From NCBI GenBank assembly GCA_003240695.1, contig QFNC01000002.1:1-64000 (forward strand): a stretch of 64,000 bases of DNA. Direction: 5' to 3'. Of the stretch, positions 16,519-25,294 are shown in pieces. The notes beneath the pieces are model-generated. The model was not told where the DNA came from and made no database searches. It saw only the letters and a list, made by a program, of their open reading frames with translations. Numbering within the stretch: position 1 is the stretch's first letter; each line of letters starts with the position of its first letter. Both the position numbers and the translations under genes were made by a program. This stretch comes from Pseudoxanthomonas suwonensis. GTDB lineage: Bacteria > Pseudomonadota > Gammaproteobacteria > Xanthomonadales > Xanthomonadaceae.

Positions 16519-18597
16519 TCAGCGCCAGTAGGTGAGAATCACGGCCAGGAGCGCGATCAGGCCGAGAATCATCACGAAGGCGTAGTGATAGAGGTAACCG
16601 GATTGGGTATGGCGCAGCAGCTGCGCGGCGCGGCCGACCAGCGTGGCGCTGCCGTTCACGGCCAGTCCGTCCACCAGCGTCTCGTCCACCTTGCGGAAAA
16701 AGCGCCCCAGCAGCACGCTGCCGCCGGCCGCACCGTCGATCCACAACGCATCCATGCCGTACTTGTTCTCCAGCACCTTGCGCGGCAGCGTCAGCGCGCT
16801 CGCCAGCTTGCCCGGCAGGTCGGTGCGGACCAAGTACAGGACCGTGGCCAGCGCGAATCCGGCCAGCGTCAGCCAGAATGCCGGCGCCATGAAGCCATGC
16901 AGGGCGAAGGCGACCGGACCGTGCCACAGCGCGCCGGCCAGTTCGCCCAGCGTGTCGTGCTGCGGCAGCACCCGGATGGCGCCGTCGAAGAAACCCGGAC
17001 GCGGATGGTGCCCCATCGCATCGGTGCCGAACAGCATCGGCCCGGCGGTGAAGAAGCCGACCAGCGCGGAGGGAATCGCCAGCAGGATCAGAGGCAAGGT
17101 GACCACCCACGGGCTTTCGTGTGGGGTGTGTGCACCGTGGTGGCCGTGATCGTCGTGATGGGCATCGGCGTGATGCGTGCCGTGCGCGTGGTGCCCGGCA
17201 TGGGCATCTCGGAAACGTTCCTTGCCGAAGAAAGTGAGATACAGCAGCCGGAAGCTGTAGAAACTGGTCACGAACGCGCCCAGCAGCACCGCCCAATAGG
17301 CATAGGTGCCGATCCAGCCATGGCCTGCCTGGGCATGGTGCTTGGCCGCCTCGATGATCGTGTCCTTGGAGTAGAAGCCGCTGAAGAACGGCGTGCCGAT
17401 CAGTGCCAGCGTGCCGATCAGCATGGTCCAGAAGGTGATCGGCATGTGCTTGCGCAGGCCGCCCATGCGGCGCATGTCCTGCTCGTGGTGCATGCCGATG
17501 ATCACCGAGCCGGCACCGAGGAACAGCAGGGCCTTGAAGAAGGCGTGCGTCATCAGGTGGTACACGCCGGCGCTGTAGGCCGACACGCCCAGAGCGACGG
17601 TCATGTAACCCAGCTGCGACAGCGTGGAATACGCCACCACGCGCTTGATGTCGTTCTGCACGATGCCGATCAGCCCGGTGAAGAACGCGGTGGTGGCACC
17701 GATGAACAGCACGAAGGCCAACGCAGTGTCGCTGAGCTCGAACAGCGGCGACATGCGCGCCACCATGAAGATGCCGGCCGTGACCATCGTGGCGGCGTGT
17801 ATCAGCGCCGAAATCGGCGTGGGGCCTTCCATCGAGTCGGGCAGCCACACGTGCAGCGGCACCTGCGCCGACTTGCCCATCGCGCCGATGAACAGGCAGA
17901 TGCAGATCACGGTGGCCACCGACCACGGACGGCCGGCCAGGATCTCCACCACCTCCCCGCCGCCGATGACCGACTGCGCCTGCGCGAACACCTCGCGGTA
18001 GTCCAGCGTGCCGAACCAGTACAGCACCCCGGCGATGCCCAGCAGGAAGCCGAAATCGCCCACGCGATTGACCAGGAACGCCTTCATGTTGGCGAAAATG
18101 GCCGTGGGCCGCTTGAACCAGAAACCGATCAGCAGGTACGACACCAGGCCCACCGCTTCCCAGCCGAAGAACAGCTGCAGGAAGTTGTTGCTCATCACCA
18201 GCATCAGCATGCTGAAGGTGAACAGGCTGATGTAGCTGAAGAAGCGCTGATAGCCCGGATCGTCGGCCATGTAGCCGATGGTGTACACGTGCACCAGCAG
18301 CGACACGAACGTCACCACCACCATCATCATGGCGGTCAGGTTGTCCACCATGAAGCCGACGTGCGCGTCGTAGTTGCCGACCTGGAACACGGTGTACACG
18401 TTCTGGTAGTACGGCGCGGCACCCTGCCCGACCAGCTGCCACAGCACGTAGCCCGACAGCACACAGCTGATCGCCACGCCGGCGATGGTGATGGCGTGCG
18501 CACCGACACGGCCGATGCGGCGCCCGAACAGGCCGGCCAGCACGGCACCCAGCAGCGGGGCCAGCACGATGATCAGCAGATGCGAGGTGGCAATCAT
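16519..18597 (-). CDS. nuoL: NADH-quinone oxidoreductase subunit L
   Basis: The largest and most distal antiporter-like subunit of complex I, whose C-terminal lateral helix clamps the membrane arm. The length is 692 residues. Diagnostic stretches are VWLPDSMEGPTPISALIHAATMV and KRVVAYSTLSQLGYM (in the middle third). A histidine-rich cytoplasmic or periplasmic loop (about 475-500, HAGHHAHGTHHADAHHDDHG) is notable and looks lineage-specific. It lies 3 bases after nuoK. Confidence 0.96.
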   Translation of the reverse strand: MIATSHLLIIVLAPLLGAVLAGLFGRRIGRVGAHAITIAGVAISCVLSGYVLWQLVGQGAAPYYQNVYTVFQVGNYDAHVGFMVDNLTAMMMVVVTFVSLLVHVYTIGYMADDPGYQRFFSYISLFTFSMLMLVMSNNFLQLFFGWEAVGLVSYLLIGFWFKRPTAIFANMKAFLVNRVGDFGFLLGIAGVLYWFGTLDYREVFAQAQSVIGGGEVVEILAGRPWSVATVICICLFIGAMGKSAQVPLHVWLPDSMEGPTPISALIHAATMVTAGIFMVARMSPLFELSDTALAFVLFIGATTAFFTGLIGIVQNDIKRVVAYSTLSQLGYMTVALGVSAYSAGVYHLMTHAFFKALLFLGAGSVIIGMHHEQDMRRMGGLRKHMPITFWTMLIGTLALIGTPFFSGFYSKDTIIEAAKHHAQAGHGWIGTYAYWAVLLGAFVTSFYSFRLLYLTFFGKERFRDAHAGHHAHGTHHADAHHDDHGHHGAHTPHESPWVVTLPLILLAIPSALVGFFTAGPMLFGTDAMGHHPRPGFFDGAIRVLPQHDTLGELAGALWHGPVAFALHGFMAPAFWLTLAGFALATVLYLVRTDLPGKLASALTLPRKVLENKYGMDALWIDGAAGGSVLLGRFFRKVDETLVDGLAVNGSATLVGRAAQLLRHTQSGYLYHYAFVMILGLIALLAVILTYWR

Positions 18598-18600
18598 CGG

Positions 18601-18927
18601 TCAGCCCTTCAGCGTGTCGATGTCGGCCACGTTGATCGTGCGCCGGTTGCGGAACAGCGTGACCAGGATCGCCAGGCCGATCGCGGCCTCGGCCGCAGCC
18701 ACGGTGAGGATGAAGAACACGAAGATCTGCCCGGACTGGTCGCCGAACTCGCGCGAAAAGCCGACAAAGTTGATATTGACCGAGAGCAGCATCAGTTCGA
18801 TGCACATCAGCAGCAGGATCAGGTTCTTGCGGTTGATGAAGATGCCGGCCAGCGCGATGCAGAACAGCACGCTGCCCAGCATCAGGTAATGGCCGTGCGA
18901 CAGGCCGGTTTCCAGCAGACTGCTCAT
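18601..18927 (-). CDS. nuoK: NADH-quinone oxidoreductase subunit K
   Basis: Small membrane subunit of complex I, homologous to MrpC, with three helices and two conserved membrane Glu residues (in MCIELMLLSVN and TVAAAEAAIGLAI). The chosen ATG gives 108 residues, slightly longer than the E. coli protein at the N-terminus. It overlaps the nuoJ stop in ATGA, supporting this start and translational coupling. Confidence 0.95.
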   Translation of the reverse strand: MSSLLETGLSHGHYLMLGSVLFCIALAGIFINRKNLILLLMCIELMLLSVNINFVGFSREFGDQSGQIFVFFILTVAAAEAAIGLAILVTLFRNRRTINVADIDTLKG

Positions 18928-19577
18928 GTCGGGTTCTCCGTGCCGTCGGGTGCAGGTTGCGGCACCGCGTCGGCGGCTGCGGGCAGCACGGGGGCCATCT
19001 TCACCATGCGCAGGCGATCGGACGGCTTCGCGGTGACCTGCCGGTAGACGCTCTGCTGGTGCACGCCGGAGCGGCGGCGCAGCGACAGCATCACCGCGGC
19101 GATCACCGCCACGGTCAGGATCACCGCTGCCAGTTCGAACGGCAACAGGTACTCGGTGAACAGCACGCTGGCCAGCCACCTGGTGTTGCCCATCTCGGCG
19201 GCCTGGGACGCCTGTGCGAACGGCACCAGCATCCGTGCCCGGGCGCCGACCAGCGCCACGATCTCCACCAGCATCACCGCGGCCACCACCGCTGCCAGCG
19301 GCAGGTGCTTCACGAAGCCCTCGCGGGTGCTGGCTACGTCGATGTCCAGCATCATCACCACGAACAGCATCAGCACCATCACCGCGCCCACGTACACCAG
19401 GATCAGTGCCACGCCGAGGAATTCGGCGCCGGCAATGATCCAGCCGCAGGCAACGGAAAAGAACGTCAGCACCAGGAACAGCGCCGCGTGCAACGGGTTG
19501 CGCGAGCCGATCACGCCCAAGGCCGAGGCCACCGCGACGGCGCCGAATGCGTAGAAAGCGAGCAGTACGAAATCCAT
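18924..19577 (-). CDS. nuoJ: NADH-quinone oxidoreductase subunit J
   Basis: Membrane subunit of complex I with five helices. I chose the ATG at 19577 because the protein then starts MDFVLLAFYAFG, directly in the first helix, as NuoJ proteins do; an earlier ATG ten codons upstream adds a charged stretch that is not family-like. The length is 217 residues, with the LVYVGAVMVLMLFVVMMLD region (about 60-78) clear. The C-terminal tail past about residue 170 is hydrophilic and of low complexity. Its stop overlaps nuoK. Confidence 0.95.
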   Translation of the reverse strand: MDFVLLAFYAFGAVAVASALGVIGSRNPLHAALFLVLTFFSVACGWIIAGAEFLGVALILVYVGAVMVLMLFVVMMLDIDVASTREGFVKHLPLAAVVAAVMLVEIVALVGARARMLVPFAQASQAAEMGNTRWLASVLFTEYLLPFELAAVILTVAVIAAVMLSLRRRSGVHQQSVYRQVTAKPSDRLRMVKMAPVLPAAADAVPQPAPDGTENPT

Positions 19578-19590
19578 GCGGTCCCGTGCC

Positions 19591-20079
19591 TCAGCGATAG
19601 GCCGCATCGGCGGCGCGGCGTTCGGCGATTTCCGCCTCCAGCCTGTCGCCGATGGCCAGCAGTTGCGGTTTGGTGACGATGTTCTCGCCGCGATTCTCGA
19701 AGTGGTACTCGAACACGTGGGTTTCCACGATCGAGTCCACCGGGCAGGATTCCTCGCAGAATCCGCAGAAAATGCACTTGAACAGGTCGATGTCGTAGCG
19801 CGTGGTGCGGCGGGTGCCGTCCTCGCGCTGGGTGGAGTCGATGGTGATGGCCAGCGCCGGGCACACCGCCTCGCACAGTTTGCAGGCGATGCAGCGTTCC
19901 TCGCCGTTGGGATAGCGGCGCAGCGCGTGCAGACCGCGGAAGCGCGGCGACTGCGGGATCTTCTCCACCGGGTACAGCAGCGTGTACTTCGGGCGCCACA
20001 GGTACTTGAAGGTCAGCGCCAGGCCCTGGATCAGTTCCCAGAGGAACAGGCTGCGGATGTAGTTGGCGATGCGGCTCAT
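19591..20079 (-). CDS. nuoI: NADH-quinone oxidoreductase subunit I
   Basis: Peripheral-arm subunit carrying two [4Fe-4S] clusters (N6a and N6b) that pass electrons towards N2. Two ferredoxin motifs are intact: C63, C66, C69, C73 and C102, C105, C108, C112. The length of 162 residues matches related proteins. It lies 6 bases after nuoH and 13 before nuoJ. Confidence 0.97.
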   Translation of the reverse strand: MSRIANYIRSLFLWELIQGLALTFKYLWRPKYTLLYPVEKIPQSPRFRGLHALRRYPNGEERCIACKLCEAVCPALAITIDSTQREDGTRRTTRYDIDLFKCIFCGFCEESCPVDSIVETHVFEYHFENRGENIVTKPQLLAIGDRLEAEIAERRAADAAYR

Positions 20080-20085
20080 CTGCGG

Positions 20086-21159
20086 TCAGCTCCCGGCCAC
20101 CACGATGCCGAAGAACACCAGCAGCGTGGCCACGGCCATCCAGACGATGTTGATCGGAATGAAGATTTTCCAGCCCAGGCGCATGATCTGGTCGTAGCGG
20201 TAGCGTGGGAAGCTGGCGCGCAGCCAGATGAACGCACTGGCGAAGAACAGCACCTTCAAAAACAGCCACGGCCAGCCGCCCTGCCAGATCCAATCCACCA
20301 GCCAGTGCACGTGGCCGTCGTACAGGCCCTGCACGGGGCTCAGCCAGCCGCCCATGAAGAAGATCGCGGTGAGGAACGCGATCAGCAGCATGTTGGCGTA
20401 CTCGGCCAGGAAGTACAGCGCGAACTGCGCGCCGGCATACTCCACCATGTGACCGGCCACGATTTCCGACTCGCCTTCCACCACGTCGAACGGTGCCCGG
20501 TTGGTTTCGGCCACGCCGGAAATGAAATACACCAGGAACAACGGCAGCAGCGGCAGCCAGAACCATTCGAACAGGCCGGCATCGCCTGCCTGCGCCATCA
20601 CGATCTCGGTGAGATTGAGGCTGCCGGTCACCACCATCACCCCGACCAGCGCGAAACCCATCGCGATCTCGTAGCTGATCACCTGCGAGGCCGAGCGCAT
20701 CGCGCCGAGGAAGGCGTACTTCGAGTTCGAAGCCCAGCCGCCCAGTATCACGCCGTACACGCCCAGCGAGGTCATCGCCAGCAGGTACAGCAGGCCGGCA
20801 TTGGCGTTGGACAGCACCAGCTGCGCATCGAACGGGATCACCGCCCAGGCCGCGAACGCCGGTGCCAAGGTCAGGATCGGTGCGAACACGTACAGGAACC
20901 CGTTGGCCTTGCTGGGCTTGATCACTTCCTTGAACAGCAGCTTGAACACGTCGGCGAACGGCTGGAACAACCCGAATCCGACGTACAGCGGGCCGCGCCG
21001 GGTGTGCATCCAGCCCAGCAGCTTGCGTTCCCACAAGGTGTAGAAGGCCACCGTGATGATCACCGGAAACATGATCACCAGGATTTTCAGCAGCACCCAC
21101 GCCAGCGATCCGGCCCAGCCGAAGGACAGCAGCCAGTCGCGCAATGGATCGGTGATCAT
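20086..21159 (-). CDS. nuoH: NADH-quinone oxidoreductase subunit H
   Basis: Membrane subunit that, with NuoB and NuoD, forms the quinone chamber and links electron transfer to the membrane arm. The ATG at 21159 overlaps the nuoG stop in ATGA and gives 357 residues; the open frame extends upstream but only inside nuoG. About eight helices, with ERKLLGWMHTRRGP (about 50-63) and GVAETNRAPFDVVEGESEIVAG (about 207-228), the two most conserved NuoH regions. Confidence 0.96.
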   Translation of the reverse strand: MITDPLRDWLLSFGWAGSLAWVLLKILVIMFPVIITVAFYTLWERKLLGWMHTRRGPLYVGFGLFQPFADVFKLLFKEVIKPSKANGFLYVFAPILTLAPAFAAWAVIPFDAQLVLSNANAGLLYLLAMTSLGVYGVILGGWASNSKYAFLGAMRSASQVISYEIAMGFALVGVMVVTGSLNLTEIVMAQAGDAGLFEWFWLPLLPLFLVYFISGVAETNRAPFDVVEGESEIVAGHMVEYAGAQFALYFLAEYANMLLIAFLTAIFFMGGWLSPVQGLYDGHVHWLVDWIWQGGWPWLFLKVLFFASAFIWLRASFPRYRYDQIMRLGWKIFIPINIVWMAVATLLVFFGIVVAGS

Positions 21160-23402
21160 GCGACACCCCCGATGCCGGCGCGCCCGCCGCCGAATGCTGC
21201 CGTGGGGCCATATCCGGATTCCAGCCAGATGCAGTCGCGGGCCACGCGTGCGTCCAGTGTGACCGGCAGCATGCCGGTGCCCGATGCATTGCCCAGACGC
21301 GCCATCGCGCCATCGGCCAGCCCGAACTGCCGGGCCGTGTCCGGATGCAGCATCGCGCGCGGACCGGCGGTCAGCGGATGTTCCTGCAAGGCCTGTGCGC
21401 GCCGCACCTGCGCATCGCTGCGGTAGATGGCCTGCGACACCGCCAGTTCCAGGCCGTCGCCGGCCGCGTGCGGTGCGGTCGATGCCGCCACCTGCACGGA
21501 GCGGGCGCGGATGCCGGCACGCAGTCCGGCCATGTCGGTGAACTCGAAATCGCTCAGGCCCAGCTGCTCGCCCAGTGCACGCAGCACGCGCCAGCCGGCA
21601 CGCGCATTGCCCGGCAGCTTGCCTGCGGCGCGGATGGATTGCTCGCGGCCGTCCAGGTTGACCAGCGTGGCCTCGATTTCCGCCAATGCGCCGATCGGCA
21701 GGATGACATCGGCCACCGCGCGGGTGGACTGGCAGGCGAACTGGCTGAACGCGACGACCTTGGCGCGCTGCAATGCCGGCAAGGCGAGTGTCTGGTCGGA
21801 GAAATCCAGTCCCGGCTCGATGCCGTACAGCACGTAGGCCTGGCGCGGCTGCTGCAGCATCGCGCGGGCATCCAGCCCGGACGGCAGCACGCCGGCCTGC
21901 ACCAGTCCGACGGCATTGGCGCCCTGCGGAATGCGGCACAGCACTGCACCGGTCCTGTCCGCGAAGGCCCTGGCGGCAGCACGGATGGCTGCGGCATGCA
22001 CGCCGTTTTCGGCAACCGCGCCGACGATCACGGCAACGCGCTGCGCATCGCCCACATCCAGCTGCTGCAACGCCTGCGCCAGCTGCGACGGTGGCACGAT
22101 CGTCTTGCTGGCCAGGTCGAAGGTGACGTCGAAATCGACGGGATTGACCATGTGGATGCGCGCACCGCGCTTGAACGCCTTGCGCACGCGCTGGTGCAGC
22201 AGCGGCAGCTCGAAGCGCAGGTGCGAACCGACGATGACGATGGCATCGGCAGTTTCGATATCGGTCACGGGCATGCCGAATACCTCGGCCACGGCGGCAT
22301 CGGACAAGTCCTGCTGGGCGATGCGATGATCGATGTGCCCGGTGCCCAGCTGCGCAGCCATCGAGGCCAGCAGCGCGCCCTCTTCCACCGAGGTGGCCGG
22401 ATGCACCAGCACGCCGAGAGCGTCGCCGGACTGCTCACGCAGGATGCGCGCGGCTTCGGTCAGTGCCTCCTCCCACGAGGCCTCGCGGAAGCTGCCGCCA
22501 TCGGCATCGCCGGTGCGGATCAGCGGCACCGTGGCGCGGTCGTCAGCCTGCAGGCCCTGGTGCGCGTAGCGGTCGCGGTCGGACAGCCAGCACTCGTTCA
22601 CCGCTTCGTTGTCGCGCGGCACGCTGCGCAGGATCTCGCCGCGGCGCACGTGGTGGAACAGGTTGCTGCCCAGTGCATCGTGGCCGGCCACCGATTCGAT
22701 CGCGGTCAGTTCCCACGGCCGCGCCTTGAAACGGAACACCTTGTTGGTGAGCGCGCCGACCGGGCACACGTCGATCACGTTGCCGGACAGTTCGGTGGTC
22801 AGCGGCTTGCCGTCGAAGGTGCCGATCTGCAGGTTCTCGCCGCGCTGCATGCCGCCCAGTTCGTAGGTGCCGGCGATGTCGGCGGTGAAGCGCACGCAGC
22901 GGGTGCACTGGATGCAGCGGGTCATGTCGCTGGCCACCAGCGGTCCGAAATCCTCGTCGGCCACCACGCGCTTGCGTTCGGCGAAACGGCTGACCGAGCG
23001 CCCGTAGCCCAGCGACAGGTCCTGCAGTTCGCACTCGCCGCCCTGGTCGCAGATCGGACAGTCCAGCGGATGGTTGATCAGCAGGAATTCCATCACGTTG
23101 CGCTGCGAACCCAGCGCCTTCTCGCTGCGGGTGAACACCTTCATGCCGTCGGCCACCGGGGTGGCGCAGGCCGGCAGCGGCTTGGGACTCATGCGCCCGC
23201 CCATTTCCGCTTCCACCAGACACATGCGGCAATTCGCGGCGATCGGCAGTTTTTCGTGATAGCAGAAGCGCGGAATCGGGATGCCGGCCCTGTCGGCGGC
23301 ATGGATGATCATCGAGCCTTTCGGCGCGGCCAGCGGCACGCCGTCGATCTCGATGGCCACGTGGTCGGGCGGCAGGTTCGGAGCTTCGGGCTGCGCACTC
23401 AT
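21156..23402 (-). CDS. nuoG: NADH-quinone oxidoreductase subunit G
   Basis: Large peripheral-arm subunit with several iron-sulfur clusters. The [2Fe-2S] site uses C47, C58, C61 and C79; a His-ligated [4Fe-4S] site uses H111, C115, C118 and C124; a further [4Fe-4S] site begins at C163, C166 and C169, with a distal Cys in DVCPVGAL (about 215). The remaining two thirds is the molybdopterin-oxidoreductase-like fold, which in NuoG no longer holds a cofactor. The length is 748 residues, and the C-terminus is divergent as usual. It is coupled to nuoF and nuoH by four-base overlaps. Confidence 0.95.
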   Translation of the reverse strand: MSAQPEAPNLPPDHVAIEIDGVPLAAPKGSMIIHAADRAGIPIPRFCYHEKLPIAANCRMCLVEAEMGGRMSPKPLPACATPVADGMKVFTRSEKALGSQRNVMEFLLINHPLDCPICDQGGECELQDLSLGYGRSVSRFAERKRVVADEDFGPLVASDMTRCIQCTRCVRFTADIAGTYELGGMQRGENLQIGTFDGKPLTTELSGNVIDVCPVGALTNKVFRFKARPWELTAIESVAGHDALGSNLFHHVRRGEILRSVPRDNEAVNECWLSDRDRYAHQGLQADDRATVPLIRTGDADGGSFREASWEEALTEAARILREQSGDALGVLVHPATSVEEGALLASMAAQLGTGHIDHRIAQQDLSDAAVAEVFGMPVTDIETADAIVIVGSHLRFELPLLHQRVRKAFKRGARIHMVNPVDFDVTFDLASKTIVPPSQLAQALQQLDVGDAQRVAVIVGAVAENGVHAAAIRAAARAFADRTGAVLCRIPQGANAVGLVQAGVLPSGLDARAMLQQPRQAYVLYGIEPGLDFSDQTLALPALQRAKVVAFSQFACQSTRAVADVILPIGALAEIEATLVNLDGREQSIRAAGKLPGNARAGWRVLRALGEQLGLSDFEFTDMAGLRAGIRARSVQVAASTAPHAAGDGLELAVSQAIYRSDAQVRRAQALQEHPLTAGPRAMLHPDTARQFGLADGAMARLGNASGTGMLPVTLDARVARDCIWLESGYGPTAAFGGGRAGIGGVA

Positions 23403-24763
23403 GCGGCCACCTTGTCGGCAATCACCGTGCCGGCCTTCTGATCATCCACCAGGAAGCGCCTGTTCACGATGGCGTATTCGAATTCGTTCCAGAAATGCCG
23501 CAGGAAACCCTGCACCGGCCACGCCGCGGCCTCGCCGAACGCGCAGATGGTGTGGCCTTCGATCTGTCCGGCAGCGGTTTTCAGCATGGCCAGATCGTCC
23601 AGCGACGCCTCGAAACGGCAGATGCGGTCCAGCATGCGGTGCATCCAGCCGGTGCCTTCTCGGCATGGCGTGCACTGGCCGCAGCTTTCCTGCATGTAGA
23701 AGCGGCTGATGCGGCGGCAGGCGCGCACCATGCAGGTGGTTTCGTCCATCACGATCACCGCACCCGAGCCCAGACCGGACCCGGCCTTCTGGATGCTGTC
23801 GTAATCCATCGTCAGCGCCATCATGGTGTCGGCCGGCAGCACCGGCATCGACGAGCCGCCCGGAATCACGCCCTTCAGCTTGTGACCGTTGCGCACGCCG
23901 CCGGCCAGTTGCAGCAAGTCGGCAAAGGATGTGCCCAGGCGGATTTCATAATTGCCCGGTTTGTTGACATGCCCGGACACAGAGAAGATTTTCGGCCCGC
24001 CGTTGTTCGGCTTGCCCAGTGCGGCGAACCACTCCGCGCCGTTGCGGATGATCGCCGGCACCGACGCATAGGTTTCGGTGTTGTTGATGGTGGTCGGCTT
24101 GCCGTACAGGCCGAAATTGGCCGGAAACGGCGGCTTGTAGCGCGGCTGGCCCTTCTTGCCTTCCAGCGATTCCATCAGCGCGGTTTCCTCGCCGCAGATG
24201 TAGGCACCGGCACCCAGCGCGCCGTAGATATCGATGTCGATGCCGCTGCCCAGCACGTTCTTGCCCAGCCAGCCGTGCTCGTAGGCTTCCTTGAGCGCGG
24301 ATTCGAAATGCTCGAACGGCTCGTGGTGGAACTCACCGCGCAGGTAGTTGTAGGCGACGGTCGAGCCGGTCGCGTAGCAGGCGATCGCCATGCCCTCGAC
24401 CACCGAATGCGGGTTGTAACGCAGGATGTCGCGATCCTTGGCCGTGCCGGGCTCCGACTCATCGGAGTTGCAGAGGATGTACTTCTGCATGTCGCCCTTC
24501 GGCATGAAGCTCCATTTCAGGCCGGTCGGGAAGCCCGCGCCGCCGCGACCGCGCAGACCGGACTGCTTGACCATTTCGATGACGTCGGCCGGCGCGATCT
24601 TCTCTTCGAGGATCTTGCGCAACGCCGCGTAGCCACCGGTCTTCAGGTAGTTGTCGTACGACCACGGCTTGTCGAAGTGCAGCGTGGTATAGACCACGCT
24701 GTGCTCCGACGGTGCGGGACCGACCGGGCCGTAACCTTCGCTGTAGTGGGAATGATGAGCCAT
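23399..24763 (-). CDS. nuoF: NADH-quinone oxidoreductase subunit F
   Basis: Holds the NADH and FMN sites and the N3 [4Fe-4S] cluster of complex I. The glycine-rich nucleotide region RGRGGAGFPTGLKW is at residues 71-84; the second, GALGAGAYICGEETAL, is near 180-195. The cluster motif ESCGQCTPCREG (near 355-366) has its three Cys, with a fourth further on. The length is 454 residues. It sits 3 bases after nuoE. Confidence 0.97.
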   Translation of the reverse strand: MAHHSHYSEGYGPVGPAPSEHSVVYTTLHFDKPWSYDNYLKTGGYAALRKILEEKIAPADVIEMVKQSGLRGRGGAGFPTGLKWSFMPKGDMQKYILCNSDESEPGTAKDRDILRYNPHSVVEGMAIACYATGSTVAYNYLRGEFHHEPFEHFESALKEAYEHGWLGKNVLGSGIDIDIYGALGAGAYICGEETALMESLEGKKGQPRYKPPFPANFGLYGKPTTINNTETYASVPAIIRNGAEWFAALGKPNNGGPKIFSVSGHVNKPGNYEIRLGTSFADLLQLAGGVRNGHKLKGVIPGGSSMPVLPADTMMALTMDYDSIQKAGSGLGSGAVIVMDETTCMVRACRRISRFYMQESCGQCTPCREGTGWMHRMLDRICRFEASLDDLAMLKTAAGQIEGHTICAFGEAAAWPVQGFLRHFWNEFEYAIVNRRFLVDDQKAGTVIADKVAA

Positions 24764-24766
24764 CGT

Positions 24767-25294
24767 TTACTTCAACCCGTCCAGCAGTGCATCGACCTGG
24801 GCCACGTCGAGTTTCTCGTGGTAGTGGCCGTTGATCACCACCACCGGCGCGCCGCAGCAGGCGGCCACGCACTCTTCCTCGCGCTTCAGGTACACGCGGC
24901 CATCGGCGGTGGATTCGCCCAGCTTGCAGCCCAGTTTCCTTTCCGCGTGCGCGACCAGGTCTTCGGCGCCGTTCAACCAGCAGCTGATGTTGGTGCAGAA
25001 GGCCACGTTGTTGCGGCCGACCGGGGTGGTTTCGAACATCGAATAGAAACTGGCCACTTCGTACGCCCACACCGGCGGCAGGCCGAGATACTTGGCCACG
25101 GCGGCGATCAGTTCGTCGCTCAGCCAGCCGCCGTTCTGTTCCTGCGCGGCGTGCAGGCCCTGCAGCACGGCCGAACGCTTGCGGTCCGGCGGAAACTTGG
25201 CCAGCCACTGGTCGATGTGCGCACGGGTCGCCTCAGACAGCACGGCCATCGGATCGACGTTGCGGGCATTCTCGAAATTGCCGGTTGCCTTCAT
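24767..25294 (-). CDS. nuoE: NADH-quinone oxidoreductase subunit E
   Basis: Thioredoxin-fold subunit with the N1a [2Fe-2S] cluster, bound by C100, C105, C142 and C146. The length of 175 residues is usual. Its start overlaps the nuoD stop by four bases, and it pairs functionally with NuoF, the next gene, in the NADH-oxidising tip of the complex. Confidence 0.96.
   Translation of the reverse strand: MKATGNFENARNVDPMAVLSEATRAHIDQWLAKFPPDRKRSAVLQGLHAAQEQNGGWLSDELIAAVAKYLGLPPVWAYEVASFYSMFETTPVGRNNVAFCTNISCWLNGAEDLVAHAERKLGCKLGESTADGRVYLKREEECVAACCGAPVVVINGHYHEKLDVAQVDALLDGLK

Noticed and set aside
16504..19047. 847-residue open frame on the plus strand across nuoL, nuoK and nuoJ
   Set aside because: It is antisense to three clear nuo genes. 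Its His/Gln/Arg-rich composition is the usual mirror of high-GC membrane-protein codons, and there are many similar shadows in the window.
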